In this document: piece after piece, positions 25,059 to 35,396 of the stretch | Numbering within the stretch: position 1 is the first letter of the stretch | Layout: each line of letters starts with the position of its first letter | Assembly: GCF_007097525.1 (NCBI RefSeq) | Contig: NZ_VKDD01000002.1 | Location: 1-64,000 of the forward strand | Length of the DNA: 64,000 nt | Source of the DNA: Thalassomonas sp. M1454 | Lineage (GTDB): Bacteria > Pseudomonadota > Gammaproteobacteria > Enterobacterales > Alteromonadaceae | Direction of reading: 5' to 3' | Position numbers and translations under genes: made by a program | The notes under the pieces: generated by a model | Told to the model about the DNA's origin: nothing | The model's input: the letters and a program-made list of their open reading frames with translations, nothing else | Database searches by the model: none

Positions 25059-26039
25059 TTATGAACTAGTTCTTTGTTGCTCTATTCTTTGCTTTTTAAT
25101 CGCTTTACGCTGTTCAATGGTTTTAGCTGCGCCACTACCAATATGTTCTTCACCACGCTGTTTTGCCAGGTTCATTTGTTTTTCACGTTCGGCATAACGA
25201 GCACGTTGCTGGTCAGTTACTTTATTAATACAGCGATGACAGCTAACACCTTTTTCATATTCAGGTAGTTGCTTTTCTTTTTCAGTGATAGGCATTCGAC
25301 ATGCATGACATTGATCATATTTACCTTTCTCTAAAGAGTGATCAACCGCAACTCTGTCATCAAAAACAAAGCAATCGCCTTGCCACAGGGTATTCTCTTC
25401 TGGTACTTCTTCTAAGTATTTTAAAATCCCGCCTTCAAGGTGATAAACTTCTTCAAAACCTTGCTCTTTCATATAAGCAGTCGATTTTTCACAACGTATA
25501 CCGCCGGTACAAAACATTGCCACTTTTTTATGTTTAGCAGGATCTAAATTATCTTTAACATATTGAGGAAACTCACGAAATGTTTCTGTATTTGGATTTA
25601 CGGCATGCTTAAAAGTACCAATCTCAATTTCGTAATCGTTGCGTGTATCTACTAATAATACTTCAGGATCTGAAATAAGAGCATTCCAATCTTGTGGCTT
25701 TACATAAGTACCAACAACTTGCTTAGGGTCAATACCTTCAACACCCATGGTAACGATTTCTTTTTTTAGTTTAACTTTACAGCGTTTAAATGGAGGCTCT
25801 TGGGTAAATGATTCTTTGTGAGAAAGCTCGCTCAAACGCTCATCGCTTTTTAAAAAAGCTAAAACATTGTCTATGCCTTGACGTGAACCAGCTATAGTTC
25901 CGTTAATACCTTCTTTAGCAAGCAATAAAGTACCTTTGACATTATTTTCTTGCATGGTGTTATGGATAGGATTTCTTAATTGCTCAAAATTTTCGAGCGT
26001 GACAAATTTGTATAGTGCAGATACAACTATATTGGACAT
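25059..26039 (-). CDS. trhO: tRNA uridine(34) hydroxylase, rhodanese family
   Basis: The 326-residue protein hydroxylates U34 of certain tRNAs to 5-hydroxyuridine, the entry step toward 5-oxyacetyluridine (TrhO/YceA). The N-terminal UPF0176 domain contains [18 protein letters not shown]. The rhodanese domain contains [16 protein letters not shown], and its active loop [17 protein letters not shown] carries the conserved Cys. The C-terminal part has paired cysteines ([16 protein letters not shown]) and a basic tail. Length agrees with the family. CmoA and CmoB, which act on its product, are encoded at 55725-57439. Confidence 0.94.
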   Translation of the reverse strand: MSNIVVSALYKFVTLENFEQLRNPIHNTMQENNVKGTLLLAKEGINGTIAGSRQGIDNVLAFLKSDERLSELSHKESFTQEPPFKRCKVKLKKEIVTMGVEGIDPKQVVGTYVKPQDWNALISDPEVLLVDTRNDYEIEIGTFKHAVNPNTETFREFPQYVKDNLDPAKHKKVAMFCTGGIRCEKSTAYMKEQGFEEVYHLEGGILKYLEEVPEENTLWQGDCFVFDDRVAVDHSLEKGKYDQCHACRMPITEKEKQLPEYEKGVSCHRCINKVTDQQRARYAEREKQMNLAKQRGEEHIGSGAAKTIEQRKAIKKQRIEQQRTSS

Positions 26040-26178
26040 GGTATTTCCTCGTGCTGACCGGAACGTAAATCCGGCGCGGTTATTAAATTGTTTGCCTTTG
26101 TTATTTTATGTGATCAAGGCGGCGCAATTATACACAGCAAAGGACACAAAGCAAAATTAAGGGAAGGGGGTCTAGCTA

Positions 26179-26904
26179 TTATTGCAGATTAATGCTGATA
26201 ACCTCGCATTGGTTATCTTTAACTTGCCACCTTATATTTAAATCATATAAATTCATGCCATACTCTTGCATGTTTTTATTTAGCTTTTTATATGCAGGGC
26301 GAGGATCTTGCTTAAGCACTTGTGTGATCAATGTTTCCAATTCAGGGTAGTTAGAGGCTAGTGTATTTAATTCAATGCTTGCTTGTTCGCTAAAACTTAC
26401 TAATAACTCTTGCTCTGGCGCTGTATTAGCCATGGCCGAATGGGCGCTTGCTATCGAGTCGCTATAAGGGATGTAAGGTTTTATATCCAAAACAGGTGTA
26501 CCATCTAATAAATCTAAACCTGAGATGTTTAGGTAAATTTTACTTCCTTGCTTAACAACACCCTCTAGCTTGACTACTGACATTCCGATAGGGTTTGGTC
26601 TAAAAGTGGAGCGAGTAGATAACACCCCAGTTTTCTTATTGCCGCCTAAGCGGGGGGCTTTTACTAATGACTTCCAACCTTGTGCTTGGGTGGCATGAAA
26701 AACAAAGATTACCCACAAGTGACTGTGTTGCTCAATATCTCTAACAAGCTCAATATTACTATAGTCGGCAACCAATTCTATTTTTCCATGTGCGGCACTA
26801 ACTAGACCCGGTTGGCGGGGAATGGCAAACTTCTGTTTATATGGAGAGTGTACAACTGCAATGGCATTAAAATTAAATGTAGGGCTGTTAGTCAAAATAG
26901 TCAC
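26179..26904 (-). CDS. trmO: tRNA (N6-threonylcarbamoyladenosine(37)-N6)-methyltransferase
   Basis: This 241-residue SAM-dependent enzyme (TsaA/YaeB, now TrmO) methylates t6A37 of tRNA-Thr. The N-terminal beta-barrel domain shows AIAVVHSPYKQKFAIPRQPGL, HLWVIFVFH, GVLSTRSTFRPNPIGMSVV and LDLLDGTPVLDIKPYIPYSD, which are diagnostic. The C-terminal domain ends in LYDLNIRWQVKDNQ. It lies 18 bp behind the RcsF-like gene on the same strand, as in E. coli where tsaA and rcsF are neighbours upstream of proS. Co-transcription with the lipoprotein gene is likely. Confidence 0.95.
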   Translation of the reverse strand: MTILTNSPTFNFNAIAVVHSPYKQKFAIPRQPGLVSAAHGKIELVADYSNIELVRDIEQHSHLWVIFVFHATQAQGWKSLVKAPRLGGNKKTGVLSTRSTFRPNPIGMSVVKLEGVVKQGSKIYLNISGLDLLDGTPVLDIKPYIPYSDSIASAHSAMANTAPEQELLVSFSEQASIELNTLASNYPELETLITQVLKQDPRPAYKKLNKNMQEYGMNLYDLNIRWQVKDNQCEVISINLQ

Positions 26905-26922
26905 TTTAAATAAATAGGCAGA

Positions 26923-27330
26923 TTATTGTTTATCTACGACTTGATAAGCTTTGCCGTAACAAACCATCATTTCAAGACATTGCTGATCTTCAATTAGCGT
27001 ACATGAGGTAAAAACAACTGCGTTTGCGTTTAATTGTGCAGCTTTTTTACGTGCTTGTGTTCTTGCATCTGCGGCATTAGCAGGCACGCTATTTTCTTTT
27101 GCTTTACAGCTTTCACCTTCGACAATGCCAACAAAATTAGATGGACCATTAAATTCATTTTCATCTTGGTAAACGGTTACCGAACCGGTAGCAAAGTAAT
27201 TCTCAAAATTTTCGGCATCTAAATTTGTTTCTACCTCAACATTACTGCTACAGGCTGTAATTAAGCATAAAATAGTGAGGGGAATAACATAGCTGCGTTG
27301 AAATTTATTGATTATATTTAGTGGCTTCAT
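26923..27330 (-). CDS. rcsF: RcsF-like outer-membrane lipoprotein
   Basis: The 135-residue protein has a lipoprotein signal ending in LCLITACSS (lipidated Cys27). The mature domain has four cysteines (in EGESCKA, FTSCTL, QQCLEM and MVCYGKAY), matching the disulfide pattern of RcsF, and ends in a YGKAY-type strand. In enterobacteria RcsF senses envelope stress for the Rcs phosphorelay. The proS-trmO-rcsF order supports the assignment. No RcsCDB genes are visible here. The upstream neighbour is a hybrid histidine kinase on the same strand. The role outside enterobacteria is uncertain. Confidence 0.8.
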   Translation of the reverse strand: MKPLNIINKFQRSYVIPLTILCLITACSSNVEVETNLDAENFENYFATGSVTVYQDENEFNGPSNFVGIVEGESCKAKENSVPANAADARTQARKKAAQLNANAVVFTSCTLIEDQQCLEMMVCYGKAYQVVDKQ

Positions 27331-27411
27331 AAAAGTGTCATATTAAGTTGCTAAGTTAGTTGCAAGCGTACACGTACCCCGTGCAATCGTTTATACCAAT
27401 TTATTGGTGTT

Positions 27412-27438
27412 AGCTAATGCCATGCATTAGCTTTTTTT
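27412..27438 (+). terminator. Terminator-like hairpin behind the hybrid kinase gene, oriented plus
   Basis: A 9-bp perfect stem AGCTAATGC/GCATTAGCT with loop CAT is followed by six to seven T on the plus strand, and the T-run includes the kinase stop codon. Flanking genes are on the minus strand, where no T-run follows the stem. It could stop antisense transcription or end minus-strand transcripts inefficiently. Confidence 0.45.
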
Positions 27439-29827
27439 ATTTTAGATGTTTGAGAATAATTTTTTCTATATCTGCAAGCATAAATGGTTTTGATAAAAAG
27501 TCATTCATTCCCGACGTTATACATTTTTCCATATGCTCTTTTTGGGCATCCGCGGTTAATGCGATAATGGGTAAATCATCATATTGAGCTTGTGCTCTTA
27601 TTTTTTGAGTTGCTTCATGTCCATCCATTACTGGCATATGAACATCCATAAAAATCATCCGATATTGATTTTTTTCAACTGCCGCAAGCGCTTGCTGACC
27701 ATCCTCAACAATATCAACTTGTATACCAAGTTTTTCAAGTAATCCTTTGGCTACTATCTGGTTTAGTTTAAAGTCTTCAGCAAGTAATACTTTAATGCCA
27801 TTAAATGCTTTATCTTCATTAATATCTTTTGAGCTCGGGGCCTGTATTTTTAATAGGTTTAGTATTTCTGCAAAAATCAGCGGGCAATGAATATTTACCT
27901 TATCGCTTTTATAACTAAACTGCTCTCTGTGCTCTGTTTGGTTGATATTGGTTAAAGTGACCAAGTTGACTTTTTCACTTTCTAATATTGCTTTGTGTTG
28001 CTGTGCAATTTTTGCCACTGTGCTTGTTGTTAATGAGTGGCAATCGATAATTACTAGGCTATCTTGCTTAAATTCTTCTATTTCTTGTTCTAACTGCTCG
28101 ATTGAACGAAGGGTGAGCTCTAAGTCATAAAATTTAGCATTCGAGTCACATAGCTGTTGATGATGTTCATTATCTGAATAGAGTACAACCGGCATTTTAT
28201 TTAATTCAACCGCAGTGTTGTTTAACTCTTTAATAATAGGCAAGGCGAGGGTGAAGGTACTGCCCTTATTAAGTGTAGATGTAACCGTTAACTGGCCATT
28301 CATTAATGCAGTTAAACTATTACAAATAGTTAAACCTAAACCTGTGCCACCAAATTTACGCGTAACTGAGTTATCAGCTTGTGAGAATGGCTTGAATATA
28401 TGCTCAAGTTGCTCATTACTTAAACCAACACCTGTATCGATAACTGACAGTAATAATTGCTCGTTTTCAGTGCTTAATTTTATTGTAATACTACCTTGCT
28501 CGGTAAACTTTATCGCATTTGAGGTTAAGTTCATTAATACTTGCCCGATACGGATAGGATCGCCGTAAAACTGCGTTGGTAGCTCTGCTGGTATGTCGTA
28601 TATTAGCTCTAAGTTTTTGTCACTTGCTTGAATTGCTAGGACATTGCTAATGCGATCAAATAATGTTTTTAGGTTAAATTCAATAGTCTCAATATGCAGC
28701 TTTTCTGAGTCAATTTTTGAAAAATCTAATATGTCATTGAGGATATCTAATAATTGCTGAGCGGATAATAAAATTTTATCAACGTAGGCTTGTTCTTCAA
28801 CGCCCAATTTTTGTTGCTGCAATAATTGGCTTAGGCCTATTATGCCATTCATTGGAGTACGGATCTCATGGCTCATGTTTGCTAAAAACTCACCGCGACT
28901 CTTATTGGCTGACTGAGCTTGATGCTTAGCTTGCTCTGCAAGTGCTGTTTGAGCTTCAAAACGAGATAAAGTTTGCGCTATATCCCCCTGCATTTGCTGC
29001 ATCGACTTTGCAAGCAAGGTAATATCGGCAGTATCTGTTGTAATTTTTACTTCACTAGAAAAATCACCTTTAGCAATTTTCTTTGCATAGCAAGTTAATG
29101 CCGTAAGTGGACTGCTTACATTTTTGATTAAAAAGAAGCGTATTGATAAAAGCGTTAATAAAAACGTAATTTGTAAAAGTAATTTAGTGAACTTAGCCCA
29201 TTTTATTTGCTGCTCTAATTTTGATGTTTGTTGAAAATGCCATTTATCGTAAGCAGATTCAAAAACGTCAACTTGTTCCATCATTTCACTTTTTAGTTTT
29301 AAATAGTGCTTACCATACAACAAGGTTAACGCTTGTTCTTTACCAGAACGTTGATCTTTATTATATAAATTAATAGCTTGTAGCTCTATTTGGTTTATAT
29401 TGTCGGTAAGTCCCACGGCATTTTTTAAAATTAACAAATGCTCTTCTGGCGTGATCAAGCTGCTAATTATGTCTAGTAGTGGCACTTCTCTGCTTATGCT
29501 TCGTTCTGCTCGGGTATGAAGTTTATCCCAGTAAATACTAAAATAATGCTCGGGGCGAGGGCGCTTACCACTATGAATATCTAATATTTCATTAAAATAT
29601 CTTTCGTAAGTTTTATCTCCTGTAACTACGTAGGTGCGCGAGGTTCTGGTTAGTTTGTTTGAGGTATCACGGACTTGCGCTGACAACTCCATTATTGCTA
29701 GGCGGTCGTTTTGTAAGTCACTTAGTTGCTGCTCTGAATGTTGGTAAAAATAAAATGCTGAAATATTTGCCGTGATAACAAATAGTAGGAGTAGAAAAAT
29801 ACCGTTGAAAAAGCGATTTATAGTCAT
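27437..29827 (-). CDS. Hybrid sensor histidine kinase/response regulator
   Basis: The 796-residue inner-membrane protein has TM1 (about 8-27), a periplasmic helical sensor (about 30-210), TM2 (about 215-235) and HAMP (about 236-288). HisKA follows with the phosphorylated His320 in [15 protein letters not shown]. The HATPase domain has [20 protein letters not shown] and [14 protein letters not shown]. After a linker comes a receiver domain (680-796) with Asp728 in [11 protein letters not shown] and Lys780. All catalytic residues are present, and no Hpt domain is fused. It is upstream of and co-directional with the RcsF-like gene, 107 bp apart. The ligand is unknown. Confidence 0.93.
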   Translation of the reverse strand: MTINRFFNGIFLLLLFVITANISAFYFYQHSEQQLSDLQNDRLAIMELSAQVRDTSNKLTRTSRTYVVTGDKTYERYFNEILDIHSGKRPRPEHYFSIYWDKLHTRAERSISREVPLLDIISSLITPEEHLLILKNAVGLTDNINQIELQAINLYNKDQRSGKEQALTLLYGKHYLKLKSEMMEQVDVFESAYDKWHFQQTSKLEQQIKWAKFTKLLLQITFLLTLLSIRFFLIKNVSSPLTALTCYAKKIAKGDFSSEVKITTDTADITLLAKSMQQMQGDIAQTLSRFEAQTALAEQAKHQAQSANKSRGEFLANMSHEIRTPMNGIIGLSQLLQQQKLGVEEQAYVDKILLSAQQLLDILNDILDFSKIDSEKLHIETIEFNLKTLFDRISNVLAIQASDKNLELIYDIPAELPTQFYGDPIRIGQVLMNLTSNAIKFTEQGSITIKLSTENEQLLLSVIDTGVGLSNEQLEHIFKPFSQADNSVTRKFGGTGLGLTICNSLTALMNGQLTVTSTLNKGSTFTLALPIIKELNNTAVELNKMPVVLYSDNEHHQQLCDSNAKFYDLELTLRSIEQLEQEIEEFKQDSLVIIDCHSLTTSTVAKIAQQHKAILESEKVNLVTLTNINQTEHREQFSYKSDKVNIHCPLIFAEILNLLKIQAPSSKDINEDKAFNGIKVLLAEDFKLNQIVAKGLLEKLGIQVDIVEDGQQALAAVEKNQYRMIFMDVHMPVMDGHEATQKIRAQAQYDDLPIIALTADAQKEHMEKCITSGMNDFLSKPFMLADIEKIILKHLK

Positions 29828-29913
29828 AAAAACAACAAGTGGTTAATAAGTATTATTGATTCTAAGTTTATCATTAGATTACTTTTTTTGCATTATCAAC
29901 GTTATTTTGCCTA

Positions 29914-29941
29914 TAAAAAAAGCCGCAAAGCGGCTTTTTTA
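29914..29941 (-). terminator. Terminator of the DUF885 gene
   Basis: A near-symmetric stem AAAAAGCCGC/GCGGCTTTTT with loop AAA is flanked by A- and T-runs, about 25 bp behind the DUF885 stop. It can act in both directions. Confidence 0.88.
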
Positions 29942-29965
29942 TAATAATGTTAGCTGAGAATATTA

Positions 29966-31810
29966 TTATGCAGACTTTTTACTCGCAATATATTCTTTAA
30001 CCATTTGTTCTACGATATCCATAGGTAGAGGACCATTTTTTAAGTAAACATCATGGAATTCGCGAATATCGAATTTTTCACCCAACTCTGTTTTAGCCAT
30101 ATCTCGTAAGCGTAAAATCTCTAGCATACCTACTTTGTATGCGGTTGCTTGAGAAGGCATTACCGCGTGGCGCTCAACCATTTTAATCGCATCTGATTTA
30201 GCGTTTGGTGTATTTTCTACGTAGTAGTTAATACTTTCTTCACGGGTCCATTTTTTAACATGCATACCTGTATCAACTACTAAACGACAAGCACGCCATA
30301 ATTCCATAGCTAAACGTCCAAAGTCAGAATAAGGGTCAGAGTACATGCCAATCTCTTTCGGTAAAAACTCAGTGTATAAGCCCCAACCTTCGCTATAAGC
30401 TGTGTAACCACTGAACTTTCTGAATGTAGGAATACCTTCAAGCTCTTGAGAAATCGCTAATTGCATATGATGACCAGGAATACCTTCGTGGTAAGCTAGA
30501 GCTTCCATTTGGTAAGTAGGCATTGCCTTCATGTCATATAGGTTCGCGTAGTACATACCAGGACGGCTTCCGTCTGGTGCTGGGCGGTTGTAAAAAGCTT
30601 TACCTGCTGACTTTTCACGGAATGCTTCAACTCGCTTCACGATTAAATCGGCTTTAGGTTTAACTAAAAACAATTCATCTAAATGAGTTTTCATCGTATC
30701 GATATAAGCCGTAGCTTCATCTAAATAGCGTTGCTTACCTGCTTCCGTATTTGGGTAGTAGAATTGGTCATCATTACGCATGAATTCCATAAACGCAGCT
30801 AAATCACCTTTGAAACCAACTTTATCTTTAATTACACGCATCTCTTCATGAATACGAGCAACTTCGTTAAGGCCTGTTTGGTGGATTTCTTCCGCGGTAA
30901 ATTTAGTTGTCGTCGTTTTCGCTAAAGCATTGTTATAGAACACATCACCTTCTGGGAATTTCCATGCGCCAGCATCAGCTGTTGACTTAGCTTCTAGCTC
31001 GATTAAGTAGTCAACAAGATCTTGATACGCAGGACGTACTTTAGTAAGTAATGCAGTACTTGCTTGGTTAAGTAATTCAGATTTCGCACTTTCTTCTATT
31101 TCTAAAGCATTAACTTTCTTTTTAAAGTCAGCTAAAAGAGTAGAATCATCGCCGTTATCAAATGGTGCGCCAGCAATTAAGTTTTGAGAATCACGAATTA
31201 CATGAGGGAAAACAAAACTTGGTGCGATAATGCCCATGTCTTCACGAATTTTTAATTGAGTGATCAATTGCTCAATTACTACATCAATACCATTTAAACG
31301 ACTAACATAAGCATTAGCTTCGTCTAAATTTTTAACTGTGTGTTGATTGATTAAGAATGAAGGTACATTTGAGTGAGTACCAAACATTTGGTTAACTGGG
31401 TAGTTATGGTAGCGCCATTTATAATCAGCTATTTCTCTTTCCATTGACTGTTTTGCCAATGTGTAGCTGATTTTTGTTTGCTCATCTAAAGCGTCGTAGT
31501 CAAAAGTTTGTAATTGCGCTAAATTATCTTTAGTTATTTGCAGCTCTTTCTCAGCATTCGCTTCTGAATTGTCATCCCACTTATCGTAATCATCTTTAAT
31601 ACCTAAGTAAGTTTGGTATTGTGGAGAGCGCATAACTGCATCCATAAACGACTTTTCAAAGAAGGCATTTAAACGCGCTGATTCAGTTTCAACTTGTGTT
31701 GCAGTTTGCACTTGCTCTGTAGTTTTTGTTTCAGGTGCAGTCGTGTTATTACAACCCCCGATAAATGCAGCAGACAATGCTAATGCGACAATAGACTTTT
31801 TAACTTGCAT
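29966..31810 (-). CDS. DUF885 family lipoprotein, predicted metallopeptidase
   Basis: The 614-residue protein has a lipoprotein signal ending in AAFIGGCNN (Cys20) and then a low-complexity linker. The DUF885 domain shows EALAYHEGIPGHHMQLAIS, an HExxxHH zinc-site-like motif. GYTAYSEGWGLYTEFLPKEIG provides the downstream Glu, followed by LWRACRLVVDTGMH and MPSQATAYKVG. Members are thought to be envelope-anchored zinc peptidases. The substrate is not known. It is monocistronic with a strong terminator. The upstream gap 31811-32071 would hold its promoter. Confidence 0.85.
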   Translation of the reverse strand: MQVKKSIVALALSAAFIGGCNNTTAPETKTTEQVQTATQVETESARLNAFFEKSFMDAVMRSPQYQTYLGIKDDYDKWDDNSEANAEKELQITKDNLAQLQTFDYDALDEQTKISYTLAKQSMEREIADYKWRYHNYPVNQMFGTHSNVPSFLINQHTVKNLDEANAYVSRLNGIDVVIEQLITQLKIREDMGIIAPSFVFPHVIRDSQNLIAGAPFDNGDDSTLLADFKKKVNALEIEESAKSELLNQASTALLTKVRPAYQDLVDYLIELEAKSTADAGAWKFPEGDVFYNNALAKTTTTKFTAEEIHQTGLNEVARIHEEMRVIKDKVGFKGDLAAFMEFMRNDDQFYYPNTEAGKQRYLDEATAYIDTMKTHLDELFLVKPKADLIVKRVEAFREKSAGKAFYNRPAPDGSRPGMYYANLYDMKAMPTYQMEALAYHEGIPGHHMQLAISQELEGIPTFRKFSGYTAYSEGWGLYTEFLPKEIGMYSDPYSDFGRLAMELWRACRLVVDTGMHVKKWTREESINYYVENTPNAKSDAIKMVERHAVMPSQATAYKVGMLEILRLRDMAKTELGEKFDIREFHDVYLKNGPLPMDIVEQMVKEYIASKKSA

Positions 31811-32002
31811 ATTAACTCTCTATAGATTCTATATTTATTTACTATTACTTAGCTCATAACTTATTACAAAACAGCACTAAGTGTAATCTTGAATGTTAAG
31901 TTACGCGATAAACACACAAATTTACAGGTTGTGTGACATATAGTTACAATTTTCGTGGTAGAGAGTGTAATGAAATCGATACTGTTATAGCAACTTTATT
32001 AA

Positions 32003-32040
32003 TTAACTATCGATTTTAACAAGTAAAAATCGATAGTTAA
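32003..32040 (-). terminator. 15-bp inverted repeat downstream of the M28 peptidase gene
   Basis: TTAACTATCGATTTT (32003-32017) and its exact complement (32026-32040) flank an eight-base spacer, about 30 bp behind the peptidase stop. The minus-strand tail is AT-rich but lacks a clean T-run. It is probably a terminator, possibly an operator. Confidence 0.5.
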
Positions 32041-32071
32041 TCGCTTAAGTTGAAAGTATTTTTAGAAGGTG

Positions 32072-33421
32072 TTAGTAAATTAACCTTGGCGCTTTAGGTT
32101 CGGCTAACTCAATTTTAGAAGGCGTATCTTCACCATTTATTAAAGATTTGGAGCCCATTGCAATCGACTTTATTACATCCGTCATTTGAGCTAAATCGAG
32201 AGATGCTAAATCATCACTCGCTTGATGATAATCTTCATCATTACTTATTTGAGTACTAGAAAAACTATGGGCAGCAACCCCAAGTTTTGCCAGTGAAGCA
32301 TTGTCTGAGCGATAAAATAGTCCATATTTTAAATAAGGGTCAGCATAAACTTGGCTATCATTAGGTTTTAAGTTCTTATTGAAAATATCAGCTAAGTTAG
32401 AACGTTCAAACCCTGTCATCCAGTATTTTCCTGCACCAAACTCAGACGCTTTACCGATCATTTCAATATTAATCATGGCTTTGATTTTGTCTGCATCAAT
32501 AAAGTCAGTAAAATATTTTGAACCAATCAAGCCACTTTCTTCAGCAGTGAAGGTGACAAACATAATGCTACGTTTATGTTCAGTTTGACTAAAGTGGCGG
32601 GCTAAATTTAATACCGCAGTAACACCAGATGCATCATCATTTGCGCCATTATAAATCTTATCTGCATTTGAATTTTGTTTAACACCTAAATGGTCATGAT
32701 GAGCCGAAAATATTATAAACTCATCCGCCTTTTCGGTTCCTGGTAATACTGCGACCATGTTAGCGACATTCATTTTATTTTGCGTAACTTTGGCTAAAAC
32801 CTTAAGGCTAGTCACTTTAGGTAAGTCGGTAAGAGCGAGTACTAGGCTAGAACGCTGTTTTTGTGACGTTGTTTTTATACCACGTTGAAATGATTTTTGA
32901 TAACGAGTAAATAGCTCAGCATGGTTTGGGTGCACTAATACTAGGGCATTATCTCCTTGGCTATTTAAGTTATTCATTACCTCTTTAATATCATCATCTG
33001 CTGATACAGAAACCACATTAACTTTTTGCTCGTTCCAATCGATAGTTGGCGCAGTCCCGATAAATGCGAGATTTTCTTTCGCTATTGATTCGTTATTTAG
33101 AGTGACATTAATTTCTGTAGGTAAAAAATGATGAAGTTGGAACTTTTGTTTAAAACTCTCATTGTTACCATAATATTTTAAACCAAGGCTTTTAAATTGA
33201 GCGGCAATGTAATCCTCCGCCTCCAAGATCCCTTGGCTGCCTATACTTCGACCTTGGCGTTGATCTGAGGCTAAAAATTGCATGTCTTGTTCGACAGCGT
33301 GTAAGTTGATGGTTTTATCAATACTCGTATTGCTACTTGGACTATATGTCGCATTTACCTGTGAGGTAAATAAACAGGTTGTCGCAACAACAGAGAGTAA
33401 AATTTGGCGAGTTTTCATCAT
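32072..33421 (-). CDS. M28 family zinc aminopeptidase, exported
   Basis: The 449-residue protein has a signal peptide (cleaved near SQVNA). Its M28 peptidase domain carries the two-zinc ligands: IIFSAHHDHLG, IYNGANDDASGVTAVL (bridging Asp), FTAEESGLIGSKYF (catalytic Glu), INIEMIGK and DEDYHQASDD (last His). A PA-like insert probably spans about residues 120-230. It is periplasmic or secreted and removes N-terminal amino acids from peptides. It lies 14 bp behind the yaeQ-family gene on the same strand, so gloA, yaeQ and this gene may be one transcript. Confidence 0.92.
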   Translation of the reverse strand: MMKTRQILLSVVATTCLFTSQVNATYSPSSNTSIDKTINLHAVEQDMQFLASDQRQGRSIGSQGILEAEDYIAAQFKSLGLKYYGNNESFKQKFQLHHFLPTEINVTLNNESIAKENLAFIGTAPTIDWNEQKVNVVSVSADDDIKEVMNNLNSQGDNALVLVHPNHAELFTRYQKSFQRGIKTTSQKQRSSLVLALTDLPKVTSLKVLAKVTQNKMNVANMVAVLPGTEKADEFIIFSAHHDHLGVKQNSNADKIYNGANDDASGVTAVLNLARHFSQTEHKRSIMFVTFTAEESGLIGSKYFTDFIDADKIKAMINIEMIGKASEFGAGKYWMTGFERSNLADIFNKNLKPNDSQVYADPYLKYGLFYRSDNASLAKLGVAAHSFSSTQISNDEDYHQASDDLASLDLAQMTDVIKSIAMGSKSLINGEDTPSKIELAEPKAPRLIY

Positions 33422-33435
33422 TATTCTTATTCTGA

Positions 33436-33978
33436 TTATTTTATTTCGAGTAGTTTTTCAGGTTCAATGTGCACTGTGTGTTCATTATTACCTAACCAAA
33501 CTTGGCCTGAATCTATAGAGCATTGCAAGTCCATAGTACGAGAGTGTAATTGCAGTAATTGCTCACAGGTATTCTCATCTATATGAGTGATAGATAAATT
33601 ATTAAAACCGCCAAGCTTATTTTGAATTTTTTGCCACCAAGTATCTGCTGATGATCCATAAGTGTATAAGTGCATTTTCTTGGCGCGAGAGCAGCCTTTC
33701 TTGATACGCTTTTCATCAATTTGACCAAGTTCAACCCAAAGTTGTAAAACATCGGAGTAATCTTTTAGCCAAATTTCAGGCTCGTCGTCTTCACTTAAAC
33801 CTTTGGTAAATTGTAAACCTTCTTGGGCGTTAAGAATAAAGGCAAGAATACGTACCATTAATCTGTGCTCTGTTTCTGATGGGTGTCTTGCTATCGTTAA
33901 ATTGATAGTGTCGTAATAATGCCTGTCCATATCAGAAAGCTGGATGGTCGCTTTATATATCGTTGCTTTTAAAGCCAT
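33436..33978 (-). CDS. yaeQ: YaeQ family protein
   Basis: The 180-residue cytoplasmic protein has the YaeQ signature throughout: MALKATIYKATIQLSDMDRH, LTIARHPSETEHRLMVRIL, FTKGLSEDDEPEIWLKDYS, LWVELGQIDEKRIKKGCSRA and the C-terminal MDLQCSIDSGQVWLG. The family has a PD-(D/E)XK nuclease-like core. Its biological role is unsettled; early work linked it to RfaH-related expression effects. It sits between gloA (29 bp upstream) and the M28 peptidase gene (14 bp downstream) on the minus strand. Confidence 0.93.
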   Translation of the reverse strand: MALKATIYKATIQLSDMDRHYYDTINLTIARHPSETEHRLMVRILAFILNAQEGLQFTKGLSEDDEPEIWLKDYSDVLQLWVELGQIDEKRIKKGCSRAKKMHLYTYGSSADTWWQKIQNKLGGFNNLSITHIDENTCEQLLQLHSRTMDLQCSIDSGQVWLGNNEHTVHIEPEKLLEIK

Positions 33979-34007
33979 AATTTTTATTAAAATAAACTAA
34001 TGGGTAA

Positions 34008-34397
34008 TTAGTCTTCTTTCGCCTGTATTAATTCGATGGCGTATCCATCTGGGTCTTTTACAAAAGCGATTTCGGTAGTACCGCCTTTAACGGGGCCTGG
34101 CTCGCGAGTGATCACGCCGCCTAAGGTTTTTATTTTTTCACACGCCCGATATACATTATCAACTTCAATAGCAATATGGCCAAAAGCCTCGCCAAGATCG
34201 TAATCGGTTACGCCCCAGTTATAGGTCAATTCAAGTACGGTGGAGTGTGCTATATCGTCGTAGCCAAGGAAAGCTAAGGTGTATTGATACTGTTCATTTT
34301 CACTGCGTTTTAATAAGCGCATACCAAGAACATCTTGATAAAAACTTATAGAGCGCTCCAAATCACCTACTCTGAGCATGGTATGTAAAATTCGCAT
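34008..34397 (-). CDS. gloA: Lactoylglutathione lyase (glyoxalase I)
   Basis: The 129-residue enzyme isomerises the glutathione-methylglyoxal hemithioacetal to S-lactoylglutathione. Metal ligands and family motifs are visible: [17 protein letters not shown] (His5), VLELTYNWG (Glu), [12 protein letters not shown] (His) and [11 protein letters not shown] (Glu). Length matches the short Ni-dependent bacterial enzymes (E. coli 135). It leads a possible gloA-yaeQ-M28 transcript. A second VOC-superfamily gene at 52725 is much more divergent. Confidence 0.95.
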   Translation of the reverse strand: MRILHTMLRVGDLERSISFYQDVLGMRLLKRSENEQYQYTLAFLGYDDIAHSTVLELTYNWGVTDYDLGEAFGHIAIEVDNVYRACEKIKTLGGVITREPGPVKGGTTEIAFVKDPDGYAIELIQAKED

Positions 34398-34653
34398 GTC
34401 GATTTCCTATTCTAAAATTCTTCTGCGATCACTTTTAACAGTTTTACTCTACATTATCAACGGTTTTACCTGTTGCTAATTTGCTAGTGTTCGATAAGTG
34501 CTCAATATTGGCCTTAACCTCAATATTCGTCCTGCTAAAGGAAAATTAAGACAAGTAATATTGTGGTGAAAAAGCTCAATTAAAGATTAAATTTTTAAAA
34601 ATAGGAATTTTGACTACACTTATGGATTCACTTTTTCACCTTTTAGGGATGCC

Positions 34654-35358
34654 GTGAGCTCTATACATTATTCACATGATCAACTATTTTTCACCAGGCT
34701 ATCTGCGGGTATATCTGTATTTATCGTTTTTTGTTTTGCACTCCATGCATATAAAGGTTTTGTTGATATAGCAACTACACCTATATGGGTACATTTACAC
34801 GGCTTCGTCTTTATCGCTTGGCTATTGCTGTTTGTTGTTCAAAACTATCTCATTTTACAAGGGAAACTTGTCTTTCATCGTAAGATGGGAAGGGCTGGTT
34901 GTTTCCTGTTAGTCTTAATGTTTATATCAGGGATATATACCACAATAACAGCGGTATCTTTGGGGAGAGTCCCCCCTTTGTTTGATAATGCTTATTTTCT
35001 TGCTTTAGGGCTTATTGATATAACCAGTTTTTTTTGTATTGTTTTATTTTCCGTTTATCAGCGAGCTGATACTCACGCCCACCGCAGGTGGATGCTTGTT
35101 GCTACTATAATCTTAATGGAGCCAGCACTCGGTCGAGTATTGCCTTTTGATCTTCTTGGCGTTTATTTTTCTTGGGCGCAACGCTTTTGCCAATTGTTAG
35201 TGATTGCAATTGCGGTTATTCATGACATTAGAGTCTATAACAAGGCTCATTCTGTCTGGTGGTGGGGAGCAGCCATTATACTAACTTCGCATTTTATAAT
35301 CTTATTTTTAAGTCAGTCTTCTATTTTTATAAATTTAAGTAATTCAATAGCTATGTAG
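34654..35358 (+). CDS. Multi-pass membrane protein of unknown function
   Basis: The 234-residue protein has about six to seven hydrophobic helices. Conserved-looking histidines lie in VHLHGFVFIAWLLLFVVQNY, FHRKMGRAG and THAHRRWM, a pattern seen in a widespread uncharacterised membrane family. The pattern hints at haem or metal binding, which is inference. The start is a GTG at 34654 with AGGG five bases upstream. It is the only plus-strand gene between gloA and nth and stands alone. No function can be assigned. Confidence 0.75.
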   Translation: MSSIHYSHDQLFFTRLSAGISVFIVFCFALHAYKGFVDIATTPIWVHLHGFVFIAWLLLFVVQNYLILQGKLVFHRKMGRAGCFLLVLMFISGIYTTITAVSLGRVPPLFDNAYFLALGLIDITSFFCIVLFSVYQRADTHAHRRWMLVATIILMEPALGRVLPFDLLGVYFSWAQRFCQLLVIAIAVIHDIRVYNKAHSVWWWGAAIILTSHFIILFLSQSSIFINLSNSIAM

Positions 35359-35396
35359 ATATCTTATAATTGGTCGTAGCTTAAATTGATATTTAG

